Positions 1 to 9,292 of a stretch of DNA of 13,393 nt are shown piece after piece; position 1 is the stretch's first letter; each line of letters opens with the position of its first letter. The position numbers and the translations under genes were made by a program. Under the pieces are notes generated by a model, which did not search any database, was not told the DNA's origin, and saw nothing but the letters and a program-made list of their open reading frames with translations. Origin of the DNA: Saccoglossus kowalevskii (Eukaryota > Hemichordata > Enteropneusta > Harrimaniidae); assembly GCF_000003605.2 (NCBI RefSeq), contig NW_003122912.1, positions 450,464-463,856 of the forward strand, written 5' to 3'.

Positions 1-1599
1 GGGTGTACAATGCCAAAGATAAGAGACTTGCGCCCTCAACGTCATATATAAATTCAAGTTAATTCTTAAAAACACATTTTTTTTATTCACTGCAATTCAA
101 TTTCAGTGTCTTCGCCGATAAGTAAACTGTGCTAAATTAAAACCACGTCAACATGTACAATAACAGTATGACGCTTTGTTTCACTGAGAATTTTTTAACC
201 CAGAAAATATAATCAAATAGAAAAAAGAGCGAAAATAATGCTTTTACACTATTGAGAAATACTACGAGTATACTATCAGAAAAGCAACTCAAATAGAGGG
301 CGCACTTGAGTCAAATATCATGTTTCCGTGAGATTTCAAACATAGCTAAAATCTCACTCACATCAATTCATGCTCGCATTTAAAAAAAAATGTATGTAAT
401 CAACCGTCAATTACATTCACGCATTACCACTACAGCCTAGATGTTCAAGGCCACGTCAAATGCATCTGGGATTTCATGTAGCATTTGAGCGATGGTGACA
501 AGACGTATAACGTCAAGTCTGTTCGATATGTGTTAGCTGTTTGAGGGTCACGGAAGTTAAGTGCATGAGATGGAATCCGTGAGAATCGTGCACTAGTACC
601 GTTCAATTATTTACACTATTTTGTTAAGAAGTTAATGAACTCATTATTCCCACTGTATGCGCAGCGCAAGTGTTATGATCAAAGATACGCCATCACTTTT
701 ATTCACCCTATTCACTTCGATGTGTTTGCTGTTTTCTTTGTCTCCGTAAATACAGAATAGTGCCCTTGACATGTCATTGTGGTGGTGCGCCCTCACGCGA
801 TAGTCTCACTTCTATAAAGACGCACACACGACATGACGGGACACCTTATAGACGGCACAAAAATAACCAAAATAACGAAAAAATAGCAATTACAAAATAA
901 AAAATCTGAATAATAGAATGAGAATTCTATATTACAAAACTTCTGTGCATTTTTTTCTGAGCATTCCATCTGATTTGATTCTACCTCGTTTGGACATGGA
1001 CGTCCATGGTTTGGATGAGTTTATTACGTACAGAGATCGTGTAACCCGTCCACGCCGACCCACGTCATATGGCGTGGCCAGACATTGAGTTATCTCATCC
1101 TATAAGACAGAAAGCTAAAAACAGAAATAAAAACTTTGAACAAAATAGCTAGTTTGAAACTGGCGTTGAATAAATCGATTTTTCAGAAGGACGAGAACTG
1201 TCATATTGATAAATACTGTGTCGTGCAAAGCCTGCGGAAATGAATGAAATTATTAACACAATTTAAAGTAAGACCAATAATATTGATCTGCGACACACTA
1301 TCATAGGTCGGGGGTTTGATTTGTTAATGCACATATTATAGTAATTCATTGATATTTTCATTCAAACGAATGTACGGTTATTATATACCTTTTACTATCA
1401 TTTCGTGCCGTGTTATTCTGACGCACGTACGGTGGCTTCTTACGTCACGTGTGACTCAAGCCGGTTCAATTTACGTCATATGTATTGCTGGCAATCTCTC
1501 CAAACAATAATTATCGTTCTATTCAGCAAAGCCGAATTATGTGACATTTTTCTTTCTAGAAGAAAAGTTATTAAAATGTATTTTACCGACCCTGTCTTA
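1..1599. other. AT-rich non-coding stretch upstream of a promoter candidate
   Basis: No convincing gene is visible. The only open stretch of note, about 1405-1668 on the plus strand, has no ATG at its left edge, encodes nothing I recognise and runs into the promoter-like block, so I treat it as chance. The stretch carries seven of the eight ACGTCA half-sites annotated separately, a 14-base palindrome at 995-1008, a TATAAAG string at about 817 and a CACGTG E-box at 1446-1451. It could be distal regulatory DNA or an intron; the sequence does not decide. Confidence 0.5.
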
Positions 1600-1673
1600 C
1601 GCATGCGCGTACTCACTACAGAGAATAAATTGACCAATCCCATTGCTGAGTTTCATCCGTTATCGTGACGTCA
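39..1673 (+). promoter_or_regulatory. Cluster of ACGTCA (CRE/bZIP half-site) motifs
   Basis: ACGTCA occurs on the plus strand at 39-44, 145-150, 453-458, 510-515, 1062-1067, 1442-1447, 1473-1478 and 1668-1673. Three of these extend to the 9-mer ACGTCATAT (39, 1062, 1473). The opposite orientation, TGACGT, appears only once here, as the other half of the perfect CRE at 1666-1673. At about 34% GC I estimate 0.3 plus-strand copies in 1.7 kb by chance. CREB/ATF and related bZIP factors bind this core. Binding is inferred; a decayed repeat carrying the motif is an alternative. Confidence 0.4.
995..1008. repeat. 14-base perfect palindrome with ACGT centre
   Basis: CATGGACGTCCATG reads identically on both strands. 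It belongs to the ACGT-rich upstream zone and could bind a dimeric factor, but no specific family is shown by the sequence. Confidence 0.5.
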
Positions 1674-1760
1674 CACTATGTCGTCGTCACACCCCATGTC
1701 ATTCTCAGCACTCTGCTGAGGCTATTAAAACCCAGATATATTCACGAAATTTAAAAATGC
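1600..1760 (+). promoter_or_regulatory. Candidate TATA-type promoter (NRF1, CCAAT, CRE, TATA-like)
   Basis: Four classic elements occur in order: an NRF1-like palindrome CGCATGCGCG at 1600-1609, a CCAAT box at 1634-1638 (context TGACCAATCC, the NF-Y type), a perfect CRE TGACGTCA at 1666-1673, and a TATA-like TATTAAAA at 1723-1730. The CRE lies about 50 bases and CCAAT about 85 bases before the TATA-like box, which is normal for animal promoters. Transcription would then start near 1750-1760, reading right. A short hairpin (CTCAGCA / TGCTGAG, 3-base loop) lies at 1704-1720. The first ATG downstream (1757) opens only 9 codons before a stop at 1786, and another at 2118 opens 23 codons; neither is recognisable. 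If real, this promoter would serve an exon whose coding part lies further right or a non-coding transcript. Confidence 0.4.
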
Positions 1761-2226
1761 GCCATTACAGGAAGAGACAACTTTAGATTAATTTCTTGAA
1801 CTAAATTGACTAAATCTCATCGACAAATATTCGCCTTTGAGCAGCGAAGATCAAATTGCCATTAAGCTAAAAATTGGACATCTAAATAATCCTACTAAAA
1901 TATATCGACGGAGCTCAGTGCACAGCTATATATTATTTACATATTACATAAGCACGACAAATTGTACAATTGCTTTTGTATTACATTTAATAAGAATCTT
2001 AATATGCATTCGTCATCACTAATCCCTCCCAACAAATAGATTACTGAGTGATTAAACAACCCACACTTCCTGTCCCGGAAATCCAACCAAGTGAGGTCTT
2101 GAACACAAACTGTGATCATGGAATCTGCCAGTACGACGGAAACCTATCCCTCAGTGATGGTGAAAATCTGCCTGTTTCCATCAAAATGATAAATGTGACA
2201 AAGATGTCTTTTCCGCGTCATTAAAC

Positions 2227-2260
2227 AAAATAACCTGCCTTTATGATAACAGGCTATTTT
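2227..2260. repeat. Imperfect 11-bp stem inverted repeat
   Basis: AAAATAACCTG (2227-2237) pairs with CAGGCTATTTT (2250-2260) with one mismatch around a 12-base loop. It resembles a bacterial terminator hairpin in shape only; the context is eukaryotic, so I give it no such role. Confidence 0.4.
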
Positions 2261-2790
2261 ACTAAAAATAGAAAAGACTAGTCTGAGACGGTATTTTGTA
2301 CATTGTACTCAGAAACCGTGTATATATTTTATTATTTGTATGAGAAAATCTCATACTGTGATATGTACATTCCAGTTGTCTTCGAATCAACAATATGTAT
2401 GCAAGCTAAAATGTGTTATTTGAAAATGATGTAATCTTTAGATCGGGGTAGAACAATTTGAATAAATCAGGGTCGACGAACAAGTTCACATTGAACCAGG
2501 GAACTAATATCCCCTGCCTTTGACCTCGACCACTCCGTCCATCCTACTCATAATATTTATGGTTCTCATTCTTATCCCCATTCAACTAGCGGTACAATGA
2601 CTTGTAGATAGCACAGATGGTCGTAAATCACACATACGCGGTATTATAATCTAACTGAAACGTAAAAATATATATTTGATAAAACAATATAGCATTAATT
2701 AGCATAAGTTAACATTAATTTTTGTGAAAAAAGTAAAACTAAGTGTTAAACTCTACTCCATATTTAACATGGTTTGTTGCGTATAAAATA

Positions 2791-3061
2791 TATACAGTAA
2801 ATGTATTTCCACGTTTTTTTATGTAATTTTTTGCCCCAGCTTTAAAAATCACTTTATTTGGTTGTTTTATAATTAAACATAAAGTTTTTTTTATATAAAA
2901 TCACAGATGGTTAATATTCTAACACTACTGTTTAAGAATATACCATTTTTATCCATTTGGGAGCAAAATACCTGTGTGTGTGTGTTTCCACCTAAAAACC
3001 GCTTACAGTATGTATATTCTGCAGAAGTAGAAAAGTTTATAACGTATACAGTAAATGTATT
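2791..3061 (+). repeat. Exact 17-base direct repeat, 254 bases apart
   Basis: TATACAGTAAATGTATT occurs at 2791-2807 and again at 3045-3061. Both copies follow a similar GTATA-containing AT-rich context, which suggests an old tandem duplication of about 254 bases now mostly decayed. A (TG)6 tract lies between them at 2973-2985. Confidence 0.45.
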
Positions 3062-3259
3062 CATTTTTATTGGGTTAAAATTTGAATATTTTCGTTGATA
3101 ATTATAATATGTTAATTTAAATGAAATCCTCGTAAATATGTATATTTATAATATAACTCATTGTTGTCCTGGCAAATTAGTGAGCTTGAAACCCAGTGAT
3201 TATGCTCAAAACATCAGTTAAAGACAAATGGTTTACAGTCCGGTGTTCTGTAACACTAG

Positions 3260-3415
3260 ATTTTGAAAAGTACTTTACATTTTAAAAAGTGCTTTCGTTA
3301 TTACACCATTTTTAAAGGTACTACCACTAGTCCCATATTTTGAAAACTGGTTTCATTAGAAACACATTTTGAAAAGTATTTATTATCACGCCATACATTT
3401 TGAAAAGAAGTTCTG
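3260..3415 (+). repeat. Degenerate short tandem repeat, period about 29 bases
   Basis: An ATTTTGAAAAG-like 11-mer begins at 3260, 3279, 3308, 3337, 3366 and 3397, giving spacings of 19, 29, 29, 29 and 31. Copies at 3260, 3366 and 3397 match exactly; the others differ at one to three bases. The following bases often read GTACTTT or a variant. This fits a small decayed minisatellite. It is not a CRISPR array, because the conserved part is too short and the intervening sequences are related to each other. Confidence 0.55.
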
Positions 3416-3929
3416 AGCAAAATTCATCAAAATTGTTTCGTATTCAAGAAGTGTTTTTTATGTTTATAAATGTAATTTTTTGACAAGTGCTGTACACCAA
3501 TGTTTATAATTTTAGTCTAAATACATTTTGTAATTTGTGTTTGACACCAAGAATTCTCACAGCGTGGGACAACTTCAATACAATGTCAAACATTTTAACA
3601 AACTAATTCCCAAAAAAATAAACAAATCACCCGTATAACTAAGCAAACGTTTTTTACCAATTATTACTTTCGATTACTTTCTTTTTAAATTTGTAGTTAT
3701 TTTTAGTTGTATTACTTATATTTTACTTTGCACTATTTTTACCTTACTGTATCCACAGCAAATTACAGTTGCGTAATTATTATTATTATTATTACCTGAA
3801 AATATAATAAGTGGTATATATATCAATGTTTGTAAAATAAATTAATAATGAACATAATTAGGATTAAGGATTAATATCACGATATCATAATTTATAATTG
3901 CGAAACATGAGTAATGTTTATTATTATAA
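3416..3929. other. AT-rich non-coding stretch with (ATT)6 microsatellite
   Basis: No gene is visible. The sequence is very AT-rich and includes a trinucleotide run (ATT)6 at 3776-3793 and a homopolymer-rich tract around 3640-3720. Confidence 0.45.
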
Positions 3930-4190
3930 ATCTGTCACCGTAACGCCATAAGTTACAGCGTGACGTAATTTTGCGGATTTTACGGGGTATTTTCATCCTG
4001 CCATTTTAGGAAATGCGAATTCCAAATATGGAATGATTACGCGCGTAAGCGTCCTCTAATAATAAAAACAAACATGCCTGCCAGCAGAGTTTGACCGGAC
4101 TCAGCACAGTTCGCTGATTCTGTTCTGAACATTTTGGATTTCGGCATTCCCATGGTGTATCCTTGGAAAAAAAAATGTATAATAATAAGG
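3930..4190 (+). repeat. Dispersed repeat, copy 1
   Basis: This segment is repeated in the same orientation at 13128-13366. Over 3930-4076 the two copies differ at about 14 of 147 positions, so identity is near 90%. The 54 bases 4023-4076 are identical in both and start with CAAATATGG. This core holds the 12-base palindrome TTACGCGCGTAA (4037-4048). A small inverted repeat, GTAAC / GTTAC (3940-3956), is kept in both. After 4076 similarity falls, but TTTTGGATTTC and ATGTATAATAA strings remain in the same order. I see no open frame shared by the copies, and no terminal inverted repeats or target duplications I can define. A short non-autonomous element or an old segmental duplication both fit. 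Confidence 0.75.
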
Positions 4191-5053
4191 TTATTATGAG
4201 AATACCTCAAAGTATGCACTCAGACAGTACGCCGCGCAGCGGAGGTCGATGCATATATGCATAACGTGCATATTTCCACCATGTGACGTAATGCATGGCA
4301 GAACGAAAATTTCGAACTCCGAATAGTTTGACACGCGTTACTTTGCGTAAAGCGCAATGACTTATGGGAAGACGATTGCGAAAATGCATATCACATAGTT
4401 TGATGTCACATACTACCGAACTTTTTTTTTTATTGTACGCGCTGTCTGGAGGAATTCCCGAAGTTCTAGGTTAATATACGGTCGATAACTACGAATTGTG
4501 GTAACAATTGTTCAATTTATCAAGCTTATGAGCGTATTGTTATTCAGTCCCTTAAACAAAATTAAAAAAAATCCTAGCTAATTGGAGCAAAAATTGCGAA
4601 CGAGCAGAATCGCCACACTACGTACGCAGGGCGTTCACATGAAATAGAACACAGCGGCGTCAACAAAAATTAGCATAGAGACACGCGCAATGATATTTAT
4701 GTATTTGGTGTTATTTCAGCAATAGTTGAAAACTCCGTTTCAGTGTTTTAGGGCTGTGGACGTTAGCAGGAATTTGTAATAGTAGCAGCAATCATCGCCA
4801 GCGGCTAGGATTAATACACAACTCCGCTGACGTCAACCTAAGAGAAAATATTGTGGCAATATATAATTATATTATCATCATCTTTTATTCAATGCGATAT
4901 GCGAAACAGAAATATATATATATATACTCTAATAATGACTTTGAATTATGTAACAATTTTGTTGATTCGGCAATGAAGTTTTGCGGTCCATGGGTTAGAA
5001 TCACTACTAACACGAGGAAGTGGTTTTCTCCCTTCGGCCCCATGGTTCTACTC
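4191..5053. other. Non-coding stretch with rising CpG content before a promoter candidate
   Basis: No gene is recognisable. Features seen are a 14-base palindrome ATGCATATATGCAT at 4249-4262, a perfect CRE TGACGTCA at 4828-4835, a (TA)7 run at 4912-4926, and more CpG-containing words than the DNA to the left, for instance around 4230-4390 and 4590-4680. Open frames here are short, opposite in strand and unlike any protein I know. Confidence 0.4.
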
Positions 5054-5140
5054 CACGTGTGCCAATTTTAAAGAGCGATAGTCGTGGCGCCACGCATGCG
5101 CGAGAATTATGGGTGATCATGATAAAAACAAAGATGGCGA
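5054..5140 (+). promoter_or_regulatory. Candidate TATA-less promoter (E-box, CCAAT, NRF1, YY1)
   Basis: In order, the block holds a CACGTG E-box (5054-5059), CCAAT (5062-5066), a 10-base palindrome GTGGCGCCAC (5084-5093), an NRF1-like CGCATGCGCG (5093-5102) and a YY1-like AAGATGGCGAAC (5131-5142). NRF1 plus YY1 is a known pairing in TATA-less promoters of widely expressed animal genes, and a forward YY1 site usually lies just downstream of the start site, often overlapping the initiator ATG. That is the arrangement here, with ATG at 5134. Transcription would start near 5105-5125 and read right. No TATA box is seen at the expected distance. The grouping is what I see; promoter activity is inferred. 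Confidence 0.42.
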
Positions 5141-5947
5141 ACTTCACTGTTCCGCAGATCAACGAGTATAAACCAGACGTTATCAAGCTTTAATTAGGCA
5201 TTTTTGCAAGACGCGCCCAGGTCAAACGTTATACTTGGGATTTCCATTGGAAGAGCGCATTGGATTGTGGGAAAATCAATGTTTATCAACACAAATGTCG
5301 CACACGCGCAGCGCGATGACCACCGCCATTTAAGTTGTACTTATATATTGACGAGAATGGATATAATTAATAATTAGAGACGACTACATTTTTATGACTG
5401 GAGATGAGAGGGCAAAATCCTCATGATGTTGTACACCCATTCAATACACAGAGACCAGACCCAGAAAAAAGAGGAAAATATAATACCTTATAGAATTTTG
5501 ACAAAGATATTATGTTTTATAAGTAAATACGTAAAAATAATAATAAAAAAAATAACTCATGTACATTTTTCATTTCAGTGCTCTAGTCTGTATACTAAAC
5601 AGTAAAACCATGGAAGGTACTAATTTTATAATTAGTACCTTCCATGGTAAAACCCTGGTGAAAATCAACACATATTCGAATCTCCGATTAATTGTTATTC
5701 TGTCACTAATGTAAGATTTTATTATTCGCAATGAAAATACTTTGTATGGTTGCTTGCTTTTCACAGGAAATGTATACAATCAACACAAAACATAACAACA
5801 GTTCAAGATTCTGTCTCCCCTTTCTCTAATTTTTTACTTTCATTTATTTATCCAATCGATTCTCGTTTCCGTTCATTGAATTCTCATCCCTGCTCTCTCT
5901 ATTGCTACAATCGTAAATATACCCAATATCCCTTGACGTTATTTTGA
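5134..5947 (+). CDS. Speculative three-exon small gene, product unknown
   Basis: The ATG inside the YY1-like site opens 19 codons (start MANFTVPQIN) to a stop at 5191. A donor-like GTATAA at 5166 could end exon 1 at 5165. A good acceptor (TTTTTCATTTCAG, AG at 5577-5578) starts exon 2, 5579-5710, open in the matching frame. It ends at a strong donor, GTAAGA at 5711. After a 56-base intron, acceptor TTGCTTGCTTTTCACAG (AG at 5765-5766) starts exon 3, which stays in frame to TGA at 5945-5947. The sum is 345 bases, 114 residues plus stop. I do not recognise the protein. Exon 3 is pyrimidine- and serine-rich, exon 2 contains a recent-looking hairpin, and donor 1 is weak, so chance is the likelier explanation. 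No AATAAA follows closely; the nearest I noticed is near 6324. Only the in-frame phasing and the promoter position support it. Confidence 0.15.
5276..5329 (-). other. Minus-strand ATGGCGG start in a YY1-like site, 17-codon frame
   Basis: On the minus strand, AAATGGCGGTGG ending near 5319 resembles a YY1 site over an ATG, and the frame (start MAVVIALRVC) runs 17 codons to a stop at 5276. An NRF1-like GCGCGTGTGCG lies within it. It faces the YY1/ATG at 5134, so the two would be convergent. The short frame makes a coding role doubtful. Confidence 0.15.
5330..5558. other. AT-rich stretch without independent features
   Basis: Nothing recognisable apart from lying inside intron 1 of the speculative gene model. 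It ends in an A-rich run followed by the pyrimidine tract of the acceptor near 5566-5578. Confidence 0.35.
5607..5648. repeat. Nearly perfect 42-base inverted repeat (19-bp stem, 4-base loop)
   Basis: Bases 5607-5625 (ACCATGGAAGGTACTAATT) are the exact reverse complement of 5630-5648, separated by TTAT. The palindrome is bordered by direct repeats GTAAAACC at 5602-5609 and 5647-5654, which overlap the arms. A perfect stem this long is unlikely to be old and suggests a recent template-switch or foldback event. The stem is short for a microRNA precursor. No transposon ends are recognisable. Confidence 0.8.
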
Positions 5948-6989
5948 ATCATATTAAGTAGAAATATCACTACACGCAACAAAGAACGTAGAATATGCAT
6001 AAACAGGAACGATCTGTAAGACCACGTGACTTCCTTAGCAATGGAAAGTGCGTTGTTTACATTTCTGTCAGCGATATTAAAAAAAAAAAACGAAAAAATA
6101 AGCCGCAGGTGTACGTGCGTGAGGAACAAAATGAAAAATGGGAGATATGTGTTGTATTGTGTGTTAATGGTACAACACAACTCCTCCGATTTGGAATGTC
6201 AACCGCGTCAATGTGCCGCCAAAAGTAATCGACGTCGTAATTCTTTGCTCGCAGACCTGTTAACATATTTCCTGATTTAGGTCTCAGTATTTAAGAACGG
6301 CAATGAGCATTAATCAAAAATTCAATAAACTATTTGCGGGATCTAGCTGGTGTGCGTGGTTTTCAGTACGATTACATCTCAGAGCAACGTTGGAATCTGG
6401 TTCACTCTTTTACACGGTCGCGGAAACATGGAACAACGACACGTTTGTTTTCAAAACCCTGTCCACCCCAAACTGTAAAATGTGCTTTAAATTACGGCAT
6501 GTTAGAAATGTATTTGGTGTATTTTAGTGGTTGAAACCCTGCTAGCTACGAATTTACAAAATGCGATGAGGCGTTCCGACAAAAACATAACAGAACACAA
6601 AACACAGCAAAAATTATTGCCGAAATTGAACTGCAACTCCATAACTATTTTCTATTAGGTGCATCGGTTTCGTGAGAGAGATACAAAAAGCATAATTCAG
6701 ATGACATTACACTAAATGAATTATCCTTGTGTCGGACCCAGCGGTCAAACACTGATGTAAATGTGTCGTCACATCCTTCCGCGACGTCATCCTCGACGGT
6801 TTGCACCTGATAGCCGGATAACAATGCGCGTCATCATTTCGTAACAAATCTATGATTGAGGTTTGATCTGTAAAATCGACAAACGAGCCAACGGAATTTA
6901 ATGAACGTAATGAAAACCTCCACACAACGCACAACTATGTCATGAAGGGTTCGACAACCGAGTCAATTGAGTTTAATTAACACAATTAA
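5948..6989. other. Non-coding stretch with overlapping short frames, no gene supported
   Basis: Several overlapping open frames of 65-90 codons lie on both strands at 5905-6530, none resembling a known protein; the overlap on both strands argues for chance. An A12 run at about 6080, a CACGTG E-box at 6023-6028, a donor-like CAG/GTGTAC near 6105 and an acceptor-like TCTTTGCTCGCAG near 6255 are present, but joining them gives no recognisable product. CpG-containing words are frequent at 6760-6840. Confidence 0.35.
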
Positions 6990-7022
6990 CCCCCCCCCCC
7001 CATATTACACACACACACACAC
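6990..7022 (+). repeat. C12 homopolymer followed by (AC)8 microsatellite
   Basis: Twelve C residues (6990-7001), a short ATATT spacer and (AC)8 at 7007-7022. Such tracts mutate fast by slippage and their exact length may be affected by sequencing error. Confidence 0.9.
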
Positions 7023-9258
7023 GTTAGTCATGAGCGGTAATGATTAACTTAACCACGTTATTGAAATAATTGCAACAATAACAAACTCATTTTGAAAGTG
7101 TTGCGTAGTTGTATGTTCTTATTCTGGGAAGTGTATTTACCGTCAGCTGGTCGGTTTTTGTAGTCAGATGGATTCGCCAGACGCAGGCGTTGCCATGCAA
7201 CACACTATTTGTGTAGATGTATCTACCAACGTACTCGCTGCAAAAAAGAGATCCTGAATCGTATACAATGTTATATTTGCCGATATCCAATTCACTTCTT
7301 GTGAATATTAATTATATAAATTATGCATTGTATAGTGGCACATGTTTAAGGTTAAAATTATGATCACCAAAAACACCCATATATATGCACAAAATAACTT
7401 AAAAATACAATGATGGCCATACCGAAGACAGTTCACGAAAGTCGTATAGCAACATATTTTCAGTGAGGTCCTCAAAAGTCACGTATATATTGAATATTAT
7501 TTAACTTTATGACACTTGTTGTCAAACCTTGCTACCTAATATGACACGTAAATACACGTAAAAACAAATAATTTGTTTCGTTCACCCAGGCTACAATTAT
7601 AAAAAGGAAACCAATCCATCTGCACTATTTAGAAATGTAGGAAAGAGCCCCCCCCTTCCCAGCGCCATGCATCACATATTTAACTCTTACTCGCAGTCGA
7701 TATATCAAAGCAAGCCAATCCCAAGACACCGACAACGTGTACCGTGAAATGAACAAATACGTATATAAATTTGCATCAATCAAAGTACAGAGGAATGATT
7801 GACGCGATAATAAGATTTTGCTTAGACATCATTATCTCTTGCTGTTTTTCTATTTTTTTTTTGAGTTAAGAAAATATTCAATAATAGTATTAACTGTCAA
7901 CAATCAATACCTTCAGTAACTCTCCGTGACAAATACCGCGACACAGTCAAGAAAATACCTTAATTATTGTCTTATATTAACAATGGATTTAAAAAATATC
8001 TCCTTTTATTTGTCTCAATAAACAACCAAGCTACATTCCAACGAAATAATGAAGCAGCTACAAACGTTATTGGCTTAATGAGAGATCAGTGTTTAGACAG
8101 CACAATATGGAGGGTGCAACCATTTATTCTGTAAATGTGACTGTCATATTCACATGAATGGAAATCGCCATATCGAGTATCTCTACATTAAGTTCGTGAA
8201 CTATATACGCATATTAATCTGTGATTTCTATACCATATCCTCCTTCACTGTTCCCAATTTACAACGAAATCAAAACGAGAACAGACACGGAACTCTACAG
8301 TAATGACAGCCCCATGGCGAACCCCCCCAATCTTTGAGAAATATCCATTGTCGTCATCACGTCGAGCATGCCGTTTAGCGTTATTAGTGTTTTCTTTAAT
8401 GTTTTCTTTTGGAGTCTGATAGTTTTATAACTCAATGGGCATCTTGACGTTGATTGAATGAAAGCAGGGGATTGAATAAAGAATGAACAGCTGAAAGGCA
8501 TCTTCTCAATTAAGTAATAAAGTATGTTAGGCATATCGTATCTGATTCAATTTCACACACTCGGTATTACGCCATTTTTAATTTAAAACAGTCTCTCAAA
8601 GTATAGCTTTACTCTACTGTTTGCTATTCACTCTGATATGGCATTATATATATATATGTAGGTATATGTATACATAACATTTAACATTAATTAGTTAACA
8701 TATGCAGCAATGTAAGCGCGAATCAATGACGTCATTTGACACGACCACCCCCTAACAATAAATGACACGGGAGTGTAGCAATAACTTGAATTGCTCATTT
8801 ATTAAATCTATTTTTTTAAAGAGAAAATTGAGGGTATTTGGCAAGAATTTCCTGCTTGAATTTCATTATTGGCATTGATATGATTTTACTAGTTACTCTA
8901 TAACTAACAGCGGCCTCCCGACAATTCCAGGAAAGATTGACGCTGTACGGAAATATATTGACGTAGCGTCACACGTTTTTATAATGTAAACACGACAGCA
9001 GCTTAATAGTATACATCATAGGAAAGTGTATTTGTTGCGGTGAATTTAACTAAATATCTCCATATAAAGACAACGATTGTTAGAATCGTGCTGCGTTTAC
9101 AGACACCATATATAAAAACATTATACAATAGATGGTGTAATTTATACTCAAATGCGTCTACATGTGATTACGCGTGCCAGGTTTTATTATCCACAAAATG
9201 AACTTGATTTTAGTTTAACTTTTTTGGTCAACTAGCGTAATTTATTAATCATCTTATG
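7023..9258. other. Long AT-rich non-coding stretch
   Basis: No gene, RNA gene or transposon is recognisable across 2.2 kb on either strand. Small items seen are a two-copy 10-base tandem (ACACGTAAAT / ACACGTAAAA, 7544-7563), a C-rich tract near 7648, a TA run at 8645-8657, and the ATF/CRE palindrome annotated separately. Open frames at 7087-7290 and 8295-8534 on the minus strand are short and unlike any protein I know. Confidence 0.4.
8726..8735. promoter_or_regulatory. Perfect 10-base ATF/CRE palindrome
   Basis: ATGACGTCAT is the ideal binding site for ATF/CREB-type bZIP dimers. No TATA or CCAAT box stands close enough to build a promoter here, so it may be an isolated site or part of an enhancer. 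Confidence 0.4.
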
Positions 9259-9292
9259 AATAAAATAAATAAATATATAAATAAATAAATAA
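9259..9292. repeat. AAAT-type tetranucleotide microsatellite
   Basis: An imperfect run of AAAT units, interrupted once by ATATAT, spans about 34 bases. Confidence 0.85.

Larger units (their letters stand above)
1761..3259. other. AT-rich non-coding stretch, no gene seen
   Basis: No coding signal. Several perfect or near-perfect inverted repeats occur, including the 12-base palindrome AATTGTACAATT at 1960-1971 and the hairpin at 2227-2260. A moderate splice-donor-like string (CAA then GTGAGG) lies near 2090, which would suit a first exon starting at the promoter near 1750, but no partner acceptor can be chosen with confidence. Confidence 0.4.

Noticed and set aside
1405-1668. Plus-strand open stretch of 87 codons
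   Set aside because: Its left edge is GTG rather than ATG, its sequence suggests no family, and its end overlaps the promoter-like elements.
2227-2260. Bacterial-type terminator or attenuator hairpin
   Set aside because: There is no bacterial gene nearby and the overall features are those of an animal genome.
3260-3415. CRISPR array
   Set aside because: The repeated word is only 11 bases and imperfect, the spacers are related to each other, and the setting is eukaryotic.
6026-6280. Donor near 6105 joined to acceptor near 6255 as a spliced gene
   Set aside because: The joined frame stops soon after the acceptor and gives an unrecognised short peptide; similar chance junctions are common in AT-rich DNA.
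5905-6534. Overlapping 65-90 codon frames on both strands as a small-gene cluster
   Set aside because: Frames overlap one another on both strands, several lack ATG, and none shows recognisable motifs.
6940-6965. GGTTCGAC string as a tRNA B box
   Set aside because: No A box, acceptor stem or cloverleaf can be built around it.
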